Assembly: GCA_030144725.1 (NCBI GenBank)
Contig: JASKMD010000003.1
Span: 500,852-564,851, forward strand
Direction of reading: 5' to 3'
DNA from: Haematococcus lacustris
Lineage: Eukaryota; Chlorophyta; Chlorophyceae; Chlamydomonadales; Haematococcaceae
DNA length: 64,000 bases
Each line of letters opens with the position of its first letter. The stretch's first letter is position 1. Of this stretch, positions 1-12,133 are shown piece by piece. Below the pieces are notes generated by a model, which was not told the origin of the DNA, did no database searches, and saw only the letters and a program-made list of their open reading frames with translations. Both the position numbers and the translations under genes were made by a program.

Positions 1-3000
1 GCTGAGCAGTCAGAGGCTGAGTCTGAGGCTGAGTCAGAGTCGCTGCAGCCGTCAGGCTTGTCCAGCGCGGCGGGCAGCTGGCCTGGGCCCCCCAGGCGGA
101 GGGTGCAGCGGGCGGCCAGGTGCCCCAGGCGCTGCCAACAGTGGCGGAGGAAGGGGGCGGCCTGGAGGGGTGGCAGCAGCAAGGGGACTGTCATGGCGGC
201 TAGGGGGGCATTGACAAAGCTGTGGACTCAGTGAGGTCAGTGTCAGTGTGGAGCCCTGCCCCGCCCCATCCACCCACCCTACCCCGGCACCACCCCACCC
301 TACCCCCCTCCCACCCCCTCACCAGTCACTGCACCTGTCCCGCACTGTGCTCCACCTGTACTGCCCTGGGCTGCGCTGCACTATACATGGCACCCCCCCT
401 CACCAACCATTGTAGGTCCTACCCCCCCTGCTCACCACAGACACCCACAACCTTCAGACCTGTACTGCACCTGTGCTGCACGGTGCTGCACCTGTGCTGT
501 ACTGCACTGTACCGTGCCATACTGTACGTGTATTGCATTTGCACAAGTACTGTACTGCATCTGTACTGCATCTGGTACCATGCCATACTGTACGTGTATT
601 GCGTATGTACAAGTACCGTACTGCATCTGTACTGCAGTGTCCAATGCACTGCTGTACGTGTATTGCATGTGTACAAGTACTGTACTGCATCTGTATATCA
701 TGCATATGTATATCTCTGTATATCAGCCTGCCGCTACCCACCTGGGCAGTGCTGCTCAGCCTGCTGCCCAGCAGCTCAGTCAACGCTGACAGCTGCACCA
801 CCTCGCCCCTCCACGCAGCCACCTCCGCCACACAGGTCTGAGTAGGGCCCAGCAGCCCCCCCTGCCTCTCCCCCAGGCTCCCCTCCCCGCCTCCCCCCCC
901 GCCTCCCCTTGCTGCATGGCTTCCGACAGCCAGGTCCTGAGCTGGGGCAGCAGCAGCAGCAGCACCGCCCCATGCACCAGTGACGCCTGGCAGGCCTCCA
1001 GGGGGGACCTGACCCCCCCTCCCACCCCCCCTCCCCCCACCAGCCACCCCTCCTGCTGTGGAGCTGATAGTTGCGGCGGTGGCTGAGCGTGCACCCCCCA
1101 GGGTTGGAGGCGGAGGCCTGGGCGCCTCCTGCCCTGGTCGCAGCCTCAGCAGCAGGGGCGGCAGCAGCAGGGCCTGGGGCTGGGGCAGGGGGTGCCGGGG
1201 CTGGGGCCGGCAGCGACAGCGCCCTGCTGACCTGCTTGTCCAGGGCTGCCCCTCCTGGGGTGAGGTGGTGCAGGCGCTGCAGGTACGCCAGCAGCTGCTG
1301 CTGCAGCCGGGCTGACAGGCAGAGCAGCAGGCTCAGCAGCAGGGGGCGGGGCAGCCCACCCTCAACACCAGCAGGGTCCACAGCCTGGGGTGCGGTGTGG
1401 ACGCCCCCTGCCAGACCCTGCTGCTGGCTCCTCCTGCTGCTGCCCCTCCTGCTGCTGCCCTCGCTGCAGTGACGAGTGCATATCTTGACAGTGCATATCC
1501 TGACCCCCTCCCCGCCCCAGCCGCCCTGCCCCCCGTCCCCTGCCCCCCTGCCCCTGCTCCTGCATCAGCACTACACTGGTGACCCACTCCGCTGCCGCCT
1601 GCACTGCTGCCAGGGGCCGGGTCAGGTCCTCCGCCAGCTCCGGGTCCAGGCGCTGCCAGCCCTCAGCTGCCTCCAGGGCTGCGGCCAGGGCCAGGCTGAG
1701 CTGGTGCAGGCGGCACAGCTGGTGCAGCAGCGCTGGCCCACACACCAACAGGGGCGCAGCAGGGGCAGGGCGGGGGGAGGGGTGGGCAGGGAAGCCTGGC
1801 CCTGCTGCTGCTGGTGCTGCTGCCGCTGCTGTGCCTGTTACGTGTCTGTGTTGTTGGAGGGGCCTGTGGCTGAGGCTGCAGGACGGGAAGGGGAAGGGGA
1901 AGGGAGGGTGGGGGGGGGTGGGGAGGGTGGCCTGCAGCAACACCTGCAGCGCTCGCTCCTGTAGGCCGGCAGGGGGGGCAGGCTGGGACTGACCCGCCTG
2001 CTGCCCCGCCTGCTGCTCCTGCCTGCTGCCCTGCAACTGCTGCCCCGCCTGCTGCTGCCTGTGTGCAGCCAGCGCTGCCTGGGCCTCTGCATACAGGGCA
2101 GGGAAGGCCAGGGGCAGCAGCTGGCCCAGCCCCTGGCTGCCTTGCCCGCCTGCCCCTGCTGCCACCTCCCGCTCCACCCTCTGCAACAGGTTCAACTGCA
2201 GCAACCGATGTAACTGCCGCTCCACCCTTCCCTGCTCAATTGGACCCAAGGAGCCGCGCCCAGGGAGGTCACACTTGTAACGAACCTGGGTCACACTGCT
2301 AGCGGCTGTGTCTGTTATGACAGCTGGGGGCAGGCCTGGGGGTTGGAGGGAGGCGTGGGTGGGGGTGGGGTGGGTGGGTGGGGTGGGGGGTAGGAGGAGG
2401 GGGTGGGCCAGCAGGTGCTGGCAGGAGTGCAGCAGCAGCAGCGCCTCAGGCACCTGCAGCAGCGCCAGCCGCAGGTATGAGCCTGGTGGGCTGCCTTGAC
2501 AGCTGGTAGGGGAGGGGAGGGAATGAAGGGGGGTGGGGTCAAGGCTGGCAGACAGGCAGGCAGGACAGGCAGGACAAGCAGGGCATGCAGGCAGGGGGCT
2601 GGTCTGCAACTGTGTGGGGGGGTCGAGCAGGGCAGATAGGCAGGCAGGAGCCCTTTTACCCCCTACCCCTAGCCCCCCACCCCCCCAGGGTGCCTCTCAC
2701 CTGCTGCTGCAGCTCGGCTAGTTGGGCCCGCACCCACACCAACCTCAGCTCCGCCACCACCTCATCACGCTGACCCTCATCCCACAATGCTTCAACTCCA
2801 CGACCCACCCCCCCGCCCTCCCCCCCCGCCCCCCACCCAAGGCCCTAGCCTAACCTCAGCCCCCCAGCTGCCCCCCACCCCACCCCCTGCTGCTGCCATG
2901 TCAGCAGCCAGCCCATTCCCCCTCTCAGACGGTTGAGGAAGACAGTTTGGCAGTTGCCCCAACCACCCAGCCATGCGCGCTCCTGATCCTGAGCTGTGGC

Positions 3001-3110
3001 CAGCAACTGCCTGTAGCCACTGAGCTGCTGCCAGCTCTGACACCAACTGGTCAGCTCGCTGCAGGTGAAACTGCATCACCTCCTCATGCTGCTTGACTGC
3101 TGCAGCAACA
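1..3110 (-). CDS. C-terminal helical exons of the CABIN1/HIR3-like gene (continue off the left edge)
   Basis: Several minus-strand segments read as helical protein separated by G/C-rich introns. About 3105-2995 gives AVKQHEEVMQFHLQRADQLV; 2776-2702 gives DEVVAELRLVWVRAQLAELQ with a following GTGAG donor; 2500-2420 gives YLRLALLQVPEALLLLHSCQ; 2280-1930 has QGRVERQLHRLLQLNLLQRV; 1760-1575 has LLHQLCRLHQLSLALAAALE; about 1330-1210 has SARLQQQLLAYLQRLHHL; 840-735 has VAEVAAWRGEVVQLSALTEL. The last exon in the window starts near 215 after a CCCCCTAG acceptor, reads MTVPLLLPPLQAAPFLRHCW, ends in an acidic Ser/Asp stretch and runs past position 1. Borders are approximate. All are assigned to the CABIN1-like gene by strand, continuity and style. 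Confidence 0.45.
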
Positions 3111-6100
3111 TCCGCAGCGGCAGCAGCAGCAGCAGCGGCAGCTGCTGCTCCCCCAGGCCGCCCTGCTGCCCCCCGGCCCCCCAGCCCCCCCCCCCCCCCA
3201 CACCCTGACCCTGGCTCGCTGCCGACCCGCTCCTGGGCTGCTGGCTATCAGGACCAGCACCACCAACCACCCCAACTGCCCCAACCGCCACAACAGAAGA
3301 CGGAAGAGGTGAATCAGCAGCAGGCGGGGGGGGGGCCATCAGCTCTAACGAGACCGGCTGGGTCAGCAGGGGTCAGGGCCAGGGGGCCGCCAGCGCGCCT
3401 CAGCTTGCGGGGGGGAGGGGCGGGGGCTGACCCCCCTGCAGCCGCCCCAGCTGCCCGGGCCGCTGCCCCTGCTGTGGCAGCTGTGGCCACTCTCTTCGTG
3501 GGACGGGGTGGGGCAGCAGGGGGGGGGGCAGCGGGCAGAGTGCTGGCTGGCTGGGGGTGGGGTGGGGGCTGCCCCTCCTCCTCCCCCCCCTCCACCTCGC
3601 TGGGACCTCTTTTCAGCGACCCTGCTGCCCCTAGCCCCTGCTGACCTACCCCCCCAACCCCCGCCCCCTCCCCAGCAGCAGCAGCAGCAGCAGGGGGTAG
3701 GTCAGGCGGACCTGCTGCTGCAACGCCCCCACCACAGCCACCACCCAGGTTTCCTACCCCCTCCCCACCAGCCCCAACACCGCCCCCTGTGGTGACAGCT
3801 ACCCCTGCCTGGCCCCCCACCTGCTCACCCTTGCCCTCCTCTACCCCCCTCCCCTCTCCCCCCTCCCCCTCCCTCACTACCCCATCAGCCTCTACACAGG
3901 GAGGGACAACTTCAGGGGGGGTGGGCAGGCAGCCGGCTGCCTCAGGGGCAGGGGTGCCTGCCTCCCCCCCTACCCCCCCAGCAGCAGCCAGCTGCTCAGG
4001 CACCAGGCCAGCAGCGGCAGGTGGGTTGACCCCCCCCTCCCCCCCTCTCCCTCCCTGGGTCCCCCCACGGGCCTTGGCCGCCCCTCTCCCCCCCCCCCCC
4101 CTGCCCCTCCCACCCTCCGCCCTCGCCTCACCTGCCGCCCCCTCCCTCCTCCTCCCCTCCCCTCCCCCCCTGCCCCCTGCCCCACCAGGCCTGGAGGCCA
4201 CCCTGGCTGCAGCCGCCCCACCCCCCCCACCCCCCCTACCCCTCTCCCCGCCTCCTGCTGCCCGCCCCCCACTCCCCCCCCGAGCCTCCTGTAGCACCGC
4301 AGCCTGCTGCATGGCGCTAGCCGTATGCAGCTCTGCCAAGTGCAGCAGGGCCTGGGGGTGAGCAGTTAGGGCGGTTGCCCAACCGCTATTCCCAACTGCC
4401 AGCTGGGCATCCAGGGCCAGCAGGGCGGTCAGGGTGCCGGGCTGCAGTTGGGGGAGGTGGGCTAGGAGGTGGAGGGCCAGCTGCATGCACAGGGGGTGTA
4501 GGCCGCATGGGGTGGCGCATGGAGCTGACCGCTGGGGGAGGGGGGGAGGGGCAGGGCCTGGGGGGGGCGTGGGGCCTTGTGGCAGCAGCAGTGGGGGGAG
4601 GGGGGGCCGGGGGGGGGAGGGGGGTACAGCTGAAGGTGGGGTGGGCCACAGGGGGGGCGGGGGCAGCTGAGGGTGTCAGGGCGGGGGGTGGGAGGGAGGG
4701 GTGGCTACTGGAGGGGGAGCAGCCTGGGGATGGGGGGAGGGGGTGGGGAGGGGGGAGGGGGGAGCTAGGGGCATGGGCCTGACTAAGACCTCCTAATGAG
4801 CCTTGGTGTGAGACGGCAGGGGCACACAGGGGGGCGGCGGGCAGGGGGGCGGGGGACTGATCAGCCTGCCTCTGCCCCTGGCCCTGGCCCTGCCCCTGGC
4901 CTTGCCCCTGCCCCACCTCTCCCTGCCCCTCTTGCGCCCTGCTGCTTTGCTGTTGCGGCGACCCCGGTGCCGCCACCCCCACAGCCTGCTGCAGCGCTCC
5001 ACCTCCCCCCCCTTCTGCTTCCCCTGCCCCAGCTGCTAGGAGGGGCGGCATCTGCAGCAGCGCCAGCGCCGCCGCCCCCGCAGCATCGGCCCCCCGGCCC
5101 CCCTGGCCTGCCCACAGCCTGCCCCTCCAGCCACAGGAAGCCAGGCAGGGCACCCTCCCTCAGCAAGGTCAGCTCGTCCCAGTCCCTGGTGGCTGCTGAC
5201 ACCCCCCCCGCAGCCCCCCCCGCCCCACTGCCCCGCCCCCTCAGCAGCCCCCCCTTGGCTGCACTGGACCTGCGCCGCACCTTGCGCTTCACAGCCAGGG
5301 GACCCCCCCCTCCTGCCCCTGCCCCGCACCCCCCCACCTCCCCAGTTAAGCCGCTGATGCCAGCGCTGGCACCACTGGCTGGGGCTGAGGCAACACCCCC
5401 CCCTGCTGCTGCTGCTGCTGCTTCTGGAAGGTTGCCTGCTGCTGTTGCTGCTGCTGGTGGTTCAGGGTCTGGAAGGTTGCCCCCTGCAGTGGGAGCATGG
5501 TCCCTGTCAGCCGCACCTCTGGGCGCACCCCACCCCTTTCTTTGGCCCCCCCCGGCCCCCCACCTGCCGCCTTGCCGCAGCCCCCCCCCAGCTAGCCAGC
5601 ACCTTGGCCCACAGCTGGGCACTGGCGGGTGCTGGGGGGGGTCCCTGCCCCCCTGCTGCCCCCCCCCTAGCCCCACCAACGCCCCCCTCCCCCTCCCCAG
5701 CCCTGGTAGCGGGGCGGGAGGGGGAGAGCAGCAGGCCCTGTCGCTGGGGGGCGGGGGGTGGGGGGTGGCCTGGGCTGCTGCCGGGTGGCTGGCCCCGCTG
5801 GCGTGGTGTGGGGCTGGGGGGGGGCCTGCTGGCTCCCCTCCTGGCTTGACCCTGGTGGCGAGTGCGAGGGGGGCTGGGGGGGGGAGGGGGAGGGGGGGGG
5901 GGCAGGGGTGGTGGAGGGGGGAGGGGGCTCGAGGAGGGGGGTGCTGCCATCACCTTCACGCTTGACCCCTCCTGCTGCCCTTGCTGCTGCTGTTGCGGGC
6001 TCCCCCTCTGGCCCTGCTGCTGCCGCTGCTGCTATAGCTGCTGTTGGCGGCCCCCCAACTGGCCCTGCTGCTGCCACTGCTGCTGCTGGTTCAGATCCGC

Positions 6101-9100
6101 CCTCACACGCTGCCCCCCCACCACCCACCCTGCTGCCCCCTCCACCCCCCTCCGAATCCACTGCCTCCCTTGGCCCCTCCTCCATCCCAACTGCAACAAC
6201 CGAACCAACTGCCACCACCCCCGGCCCCTCCAACTACCACCTGCTGCTGGGCTCCAGCCTGACCTGCGGGGGGGTCTCCCTGCCATGTCAGCAGGGGGTA
6301 GGGGGTCAGCAGGGGGTAGGCTGGGGTGTCCAGGGCCTGACCAGCATCAGTCATGGCTGAGTCATGGCCCTGGAGGAGGCTGAGGGGGCCAGGTGGGGCA
6401 GCGGGGGGGGCGGCAGGCTGGGGGGGTGGGAGGGGGCCAGCAGCCAGGCCTCCTTCTCTCTGATCCTGGCCCCCCCTGATGTCCCGAGCTGCCTCACTCA
6501 CCACCTCCCCTTGGCCCCCCCCTGCCCTGTTGGCTGCAGTGGCGACCTGCTCTGCTCCTGCTCCTGCTGCCTGCCACTGCTCCTGTTGGTTGTGCAAGAT
6601 CACCATCCGCTCCTGCTGCTTCCACTGCTCCTGCTCCTGCCGCTGCGGGCCCTGCTGCTGACCCTGATGCTTCTACTGCTGCTGACCCTGATGCTTCTAC
6701 TGCCCCTCCTCCTGCTGCTGCTGCTGCCGCTGCCGCTGGCCCTGCATCAGGGACCTGCATTGCCTGCCCAGCAGAGGCCAGGGCAGGAGCCGTGCCATTA
6801 CGGTTGGCAGCAGTCAGGGTGGCCGGGGCAAGGGCCATGCGCCTCAGGAGACGGCTTCTCAACCCTCCTGCTGCCCCTGCCCCCCTGCCTCCCCCTCCCC
6901 CCACCCCTACCCCTTGTGCTGAGTCATGCTGTTCCCTGCCCGTGTCAACACCCTCCATGGCACCTGCTCCTGACTGACCTGCTGGCCCTGCCATGGCTAT
7001 TGTAGCTGCGCCTCCTGCTGCCCCTCCAACTGCCTCTCCAACTGCCCCTCCTGCTGCTCCTCCTGCTGCTCCTCCTGTCGCTTCCCCCCCCGTTGCTGCT
7101 ACTTCTACTGCTGCTGCTGCTGCTGCTGCACCTCCTGCTGCCCCCGCCCCTGCTACCCCTGCTGCCCCTGCCCCGCCTCCTCCCCCCCCTGCCGCCAGCC
7201 CTCCTGGCCCGTCAGCCTGCAGTGCATCAGGGTCCGGGTGCCTCAGGTCAGGCCCTGCCCCAGTGCTGCAGCCAGGCAGCCCCCGGGCCACCCTGCCTGG
7301 CGGAGGCAGGGGTGCGGGGGAGGGGGCCAGGGGCAGGCCAGCCCCCTGACCCTGCCCCCCGCTGTCCCGGCAGCTGAGGGTGAGGGGCAGGCGCAGCAGC
7401 AGGGGGCGACTGAGCAGGTCAGGGGGCAGGCGGGGGGCTGGTGCGGGCGGGGGAGGGGGGTGGCCCTGTGTTGGGGGGGGCGTGTCCCCTGTCAGCAGCG
7501 GCTGGGCAGGAAGGGTCTGGCTGTGACGGCATAGCCATGCCGGTAGCGGCCCCTGCCCCTGCCCCTACCCCCATCATTGCCCCTGCCCCTGTGGCCCCTG
7601 ACCCCGTCTCCAACTCCGCCCCTGGCCCTGACCCTAAGGCCCCGGCCCCGGCCCCTATGACCCCTGAGGCCCCGGCCCCTGCCCCCGCCCCTCCCATTGG
7701 CCAGGTCCAGGCATAGCCAGCTGTGCCAGCCCCCTCCAGCCCCCACCCCCCCCTGCTGCTGCTGCTGCTGCTCTCCCCCCGCGCTAGGGACCTGATGGCC
7801 TGAGCCCCAGCCGCAGTGCAGCCAGCCGCGTCAGCCAGCAGCTGCACCAGGCCCCACACCACCTCCTCAACCCTGGCAGGGGCGTCCAACACCAACGTCT
7901 GCTGCGCAAGGGGGGGGTGGGCGGCGGAGGGGGGCGGGGTAGGGCCTGACCACGCACCCGACCCCCCAGCCCGTTCCCCCATGGTCAGCAGCAAGGGGGG
8001 CAAGGCAGCTGCTGGCGGCCTAGTCACTTTCAAGCGCTTTGCAGCAGGGTAGGAGGCTGGGAGGTCGTGGCCTGAGCTGGGGGGGCCAACGCCCCGCCCT
8101 GTGCCTGACCCCCAGCCCCCTCCCCCCTCCCCACCCAGCCAGCCGCCCAAGCTGGCCTCGTCCCATCGTGCACTGCCAGCAGCAGCAGCAGGGCTGGGGG
8201 GGGCACGCGGGTAGCTGCTGGCATTGGAGGGGAGGCGTAGCATCTGGTGCAGGTAGTGGGGGTGGCGGTGCTGGGGCATGCTGCCGCTGCTGCTGCTGCT
8301 GCCACTGCTGCTGCTGCCACTGCTGCTGCTGCCACTGCTGCTGCCAGCACGCCTGCTGTCGCTTGACCCCCGGTGCCTGCAGTGCGAGGTGCAGACCTGC
8401 CAGGGGCTGCCCGGCGCCTCCCCCCCCCTCCCCCCTGCTGCCATGTCCGCCCCAGCCCCTGATGCCCCCCCCACCCCCCTCCCCCTCCCCCCTGCTGCTC
8501 TACACCAGGCCCATGCGGTGCAGCCGGCAGCAGCAGGTGGTGCAGGCAGACGGCCACCCTGCTGGCGTCAGGGTGCCAGGCGTCTAGGCCCAGCAGCCGG
8601 GCCGCTGCGTCCGCCGCCCCCTCCCAGTCCCCCCCCTCCCAGGCCGCCTCCATGGCCCGCTCCAGCAGGGGGGGGTGCCGGGGCGCCACCTTCAGCCCAG
8701 CTTCCAGGGCCCACCGGGACAACCCTAGCTGCCCGGCACCAGCGGCAGAGTCGGCCAGACGGGTCCACAGCACCAGGTCCTCAGCCCCACCAGCCTCCTG
8801 GGAAACAGGGGGGGGGGGGGCCAGCAGGGGGTGGCAGGGGTGGGTGGATGGGGGCAGGAGGGCGGGGCAAGGGGGGGCCAGGGAGGGGGGAACTTTGCTG
8901 GGTGGGCCAAGGGGGGGGCAGAATGGGGAGTGAGGGCACGGCGGGGTTTGGTGAGGGCAGAGTGAATGAGGGCAGCATTTGCTGGGTGGGCCAGGGGGGG
9001 GCAGGGGGAGGCGGGCAGGGTGAGTCGGACAGGTTAGGGATAAGGCAGGGCCTCACAGGGTGGGTCAGGGTGGGGTGAGGGAGGGCAGGGTTTGCAGGGT

Positions 9101-11071
9101 GGAGGTCGGTGGAGATGGGTGGAGGTGGGTGGGTGGAGGTGGGTGGAGGGCATAGGGGGGGGTGTTGACAAGGCCAGAAAGGGGCTGCCATGGGGGGAGA
9201 GGGGGGGGCTTGCACACCCCACTGCTGCCTGGCACCTGACTGGCCCCTTTGGCCCCCTCGCCCCTGGGCCCAGACACTGGCTCAACTCCCCCTGGCTCAG
9301 CAACCTCACCCCAGCAAAGCCTAGAGCATACAAGCAGCAGCAGCAGCAGCAGCAGCAGCCGAGCAGCAGCAGCAGCAGCAGCAGCAGCGGCAGTGTCATC
9401 AGGAAAGGCACTTGTGGCACATGACAATAGGCACCACCATAACGATGGCCTCCCGGCCCCCCCGGCCCCCCAGGCACCCAATGATGGGCATCACACCCAC
9501 GATCCACCACAGGCCTAGCCCTCTGCCCCCCGCGGCTCCCCTTGGCCCGCCCTCCACCTGCAGTGCTGGCTCAAGCCCGGCCCCCTGTCCCCCTCCTGGC
9601 CCCCCTGTGGCCCCCTCCACCTGCAGTGCAGCGCTGTACAGCTGCAGCGCCTCCCCTGCCCGGCTGTCCGGCAGCAGGCCAGCCAGGTTGCGCAGCACCA
9701 GGGACCTCAGCTGAGCCAGGGAGCTGCTGCCGGGCCAGGGCCAGGGGCAGGGCGCGGCCGACTTGGCGCCAGCAAGCCCACAGCCTGAGGGGTCATGGCC
9801 GGTGCCAGGGCCGGCTGCAGTGCAGGAAGCCAGGGGAGCATGAAGGCAAGGTGGGTCAGGTTGAGGCGGTTGAGACAGGTTGAGACAGGTTGAGGTGGGG
9901 GAGAGAAGGAGGAGCCAAAGAGCTCTGAAGGGGGGCGTCACGGCAAGGTGGACAGGTTGAGGCGGTACACACGAGGTGGGAGAAGGAGCGAAAGGGCTGT
10001 GGAGCAGAGCAGGGCGGTGCAGGTTGAGGAAGAGGTGGTGAGGGGGAAAGGAGCCAAAGGGCTCTGAAGAAGGCTGGTGCAGGGCGGTGCTGGGCTTTGG
10101 AACAGAGCAGGCGGTGCAGGGCAGTGCAGGGCGGTGCAGCCCAGCGTGACCTGGGCTACTGGCAGCTGGCTGACCTGACACTGACACCTTGTGCTGCTAG
10201 TGGGTGCTAGTGGGTGCACCCTGTGGACCCTGAGGCTGAGGCTGAGGCCGATACCGCAGTCGCCACACCCTGTGTTGATAGTGGGTTTGTGGTCATCCCT
10301 GTGCGCCAGAGTGGAACCACGCAGGCTGGGGCTGGGGCTAACAACACATAGCCCTTGACAGAGCCAGCGCTGAGCCCTATGCAGAGTGGAACTACGCAGG
10401 CTGAGGCTGAGGCTGACAACGCAGAGCCCAGGCCTGCTCATGCGGGATCTTGCCTGTTGTTTGTCATGCTGCTGAATCCTCTCATATGTTTTCTGTTCAA
10501 TTCAAACATGTTCAGCGGGAGTCACCCAGGGGGGGCCCCAGCTGGGTCATGATTGTGTACATGAGGTGCACCACCCGTGCTGCCAGAAGGCCTAGGTGGT
10601 TGTACAAAGCATCAACAAAGCAGCTGCTGCTTTGGTTCTGCTGCCTGGGGTTGTTGTGCAGTTTGTGGTGGTGCAGGGTGGGTGGCGGGTTGGTCTACCT
10701 GGGCTGCTCGCTGCCAGCAGGGGGTCGCTTAGCAGCTGCTGCAGCTGGGATATGGCTTGCTGCACATGCCCGCCGCTGGCAAGACGCAGGGCGGCCTCGT
10801 AGGAGGCCACCTGCAATGGAGCGAGCAGTGGGCATAGGTCGGTGCACTTGCACAAAAGATTTGATTGCAGATCGAACGCAGTTGTGCCTTACAAGTCGAG
10901 ACTCCTGGGCTTCAAGCGTCTCAGCTGCGCGCTGCGCTAATGCGGCCTGCGCATCGGCCTGTAGTCAACGCGGCCCGGCGTGAGCAAGCAGGCTTTAGCT
11001 GCTCGACGATGCCAGGCAGAGCCTACCTGGTGCTGCGAGTTGATGGCGCGCACCCCCGCGAGTCGAACCAT
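1..11071 (-). CDS. CABIN1/HIR3-like HIRA-complex scaffold protein (partial, 3' end outside window)
   Basis: Known role of the family: a TPR-like scaffold that holds together the HIRA histone H3.3 chaperone complex in the nucleus. The 5' exons join in phase on the minus strand. Exon 1 is 11071-11027 (starts MVRLAGVRAINSQHQ), exon 2 is 10958-10893, exon 3 is 10810-10699, exon 4 is 9814-9621, and exon 5 runs from 8797 to about 8510. All have GT donors and AG acceptors, and exons 3+4 sum to a whole number of codons. The product shows the family's order: a short Met-Ile/Val-Arg start, a YEAALRLASGGHVQQAISQL helix pair, LRSLVLRNLAGLLP, then LWTRLADSAAGAGQLGLSRW followed by ALEAGLKVAPRHPPLLER. These align with the human CABIN1 stretches around LWYKIGHVALR and GLRCNPDHWPCLDN as I remember them. 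Later exons are interrupted by low-complexity Gly/Ala/Ser and CAG tracts, so their exact borders are uncertain. Confidence 0.72.
490..705. repeat. Intron minisatellite, about 64-bp unit, 3 copies
   Basis: A unit containing CATACTGTACGTGTATTGC followed by TGTACAAGTACTGTACTGC recurs three times between about 505 and 700. Its composition (TGTA/TGCA-rich) is quite unlike the C/G-run DNA around it. It lies between two coding segments of the CABIN1-like gene, so it is intronic. Confidence 0.75.
4290..4490 (-). CDS. Alpha-helical exon of the CABIN1/HIR3-like gene
   Basis: Minus-strand reading gives a Leu/Ala-rich amphipathic stretch (LALHLLAHLPQLQPGTLTAL, then LALDAQLAVGNSGWATALTA and LLHLAELHTASAMQQAAVL) that stands out from the surrounding G-run and C-run DNA. 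It looks like a TPR-type helical repeat and lies on the same strand between other exons of the gene. No precise splice sites could be assigned, because both borders lie in homopolymer-rich sequence. Confidence 0.4.
7790..8050 (-). CDS. Middle exons of the CABIN1/HIR3-like gene
   Basis: On the minus strand 8043-7968 reads PAAKRLKVTRPPAAALPPLL followed by LTMGER, and about 7895-7790 reads LVLDAPARVEEVVWGLVQLL followed by ADAAGCTAAGAQAIRS. The first matches in position and character the family segment after the TPR block, a Lys/Arg-Leu stretch followed by a Trp/Leu helix ending in LLxM. Flanking DNA is poly-Ser/Gly coding sequence or intron made of CTG runs, and I could not fix the splice sites. 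These segments continue the same strand and the same gene as the 5' exons. Confidence 0.5.
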
Positions 11072-12133
11072 GTTTGTGCCCCCGCCCTCCCGGCAGCACG
11101 GCAATTACTTTACATTGGGCGCATGATATCTAGCATGCCGAGAGCGCAGACGTAACTTCATCAAATGTTGCCAGTGTCTTGCATGCCTTGCGGGGAAAAG
11201 GTGGTGGCGAAAACTGCACAGTTTCCAGTAAAACGTTGAACAGCACTTCCCTTGCCGACGCAACGGGCAACAAATACCAACGCAAAGCCATGGTGATGGG
11301 AACGAGTGGTGATATTTTGTCTGTATGCAATAAACACCTGTCACATCGCTTTCCTGTTTGTGTTGCTTTTATTTCCTGATATCGGTGACAGGGTTATACA
11401 GCCCTGCATTGTTATAGCTGTACAGAGGCCATGGGCCAGGCAGTGGCCCACCTGCTCTGCACTCGACCTGCTCATGTCAAGGAGCAGCCTATGACTGACC
11501 AGCCTCGTTAGGTCATACACACAGCCCCACCTCATGGCTCCACGCCACATCTTACTCAATGAAGTTCACCTAGCATGATAGCTACCATTCCTTGATCATC
11601 ACCCATCAACTTGTTCTCTGCACTGGGCGCAGCTACTCATAAAGATGTACAGCTACGCCCCTTGACCGCCACCCTTGGCCTCGCTGCTAAGTCCCTTCAA
11701 GTGGCGCAGGGCGCAACAGCATGGGCAACGAGATATGGACATAGCTAATGCATCGTGCCCTACATGCCCTTCACGCACTGGCAATGGCCCACTTTGCAAT
11801 GCATCCACAATGCACACAACTTCACCACCCAGGCTCAAGTCCGGTCAGCACCACGATCACATGCACCTATGACTGAATGATCACTGCGGTCGGATAACCA
11901 ACTTATCAACCTACTTCACTAGCACAATTTTTATTTGATTGCGGGCTGCATTTTTCGTGCCCATGGGATCAGCAACATGCCATTTCCATGAAAGCTAAGC
12001 AGCATTGCATCACAACCCCGACAGCTCCAACGGATTAAACCCTACACGCCGTGCAGTGACACACATCACTCAACTACTGGATGCCCACCTTGCACTGACA
12101 GCATGCAGCTGTGGAACCTAAACTACACAATAC
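11072..12133. other. Intergenic: 5' flank of the CABIN1-like gene and 3' flank of the next gene
   Basis: No convincing coding sequence. Composition falls sharply in GC compared with 1-11 kb. It holds one arm (11391-11488) of an inverted repeat whose other arm is at 14008-14098. The promoter of the CABIN1-like gene must lie here, reading leftward, but I see no clear TATA box. Confidence 0.6.
11391..11488 (+). repeat. Inverted repeat, left arm
   Basis: The stretch GGTTATACAGCCCTGCATTG through CTCATGTCAAGGAGCAGCC is found, diverged, as its reverse complement at 14008-14098. The two arms lie on either side of the F-box-like gene 12134-13864, about 2.5 kb apart. I see no clear terminal motif or target duplication, so it is a dispersed inverted repeat rather than a proven transposon. 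Confidence 0.6.

Noticed and set aside
3314..6300. Several 200-400 codon Pro-, Gly- or Ala-rich frames on both strands
   Set aside because: Homopolymer C/G runs keep many frames open at once; only the helical minus-strand exons were retained.
11041..11080. tRNA-like GAGTCGAACC sequence
   Set aside because: No cloverleaf arms could be built around it, and it is explained as the first coding exon of the CABIN1-like gene.
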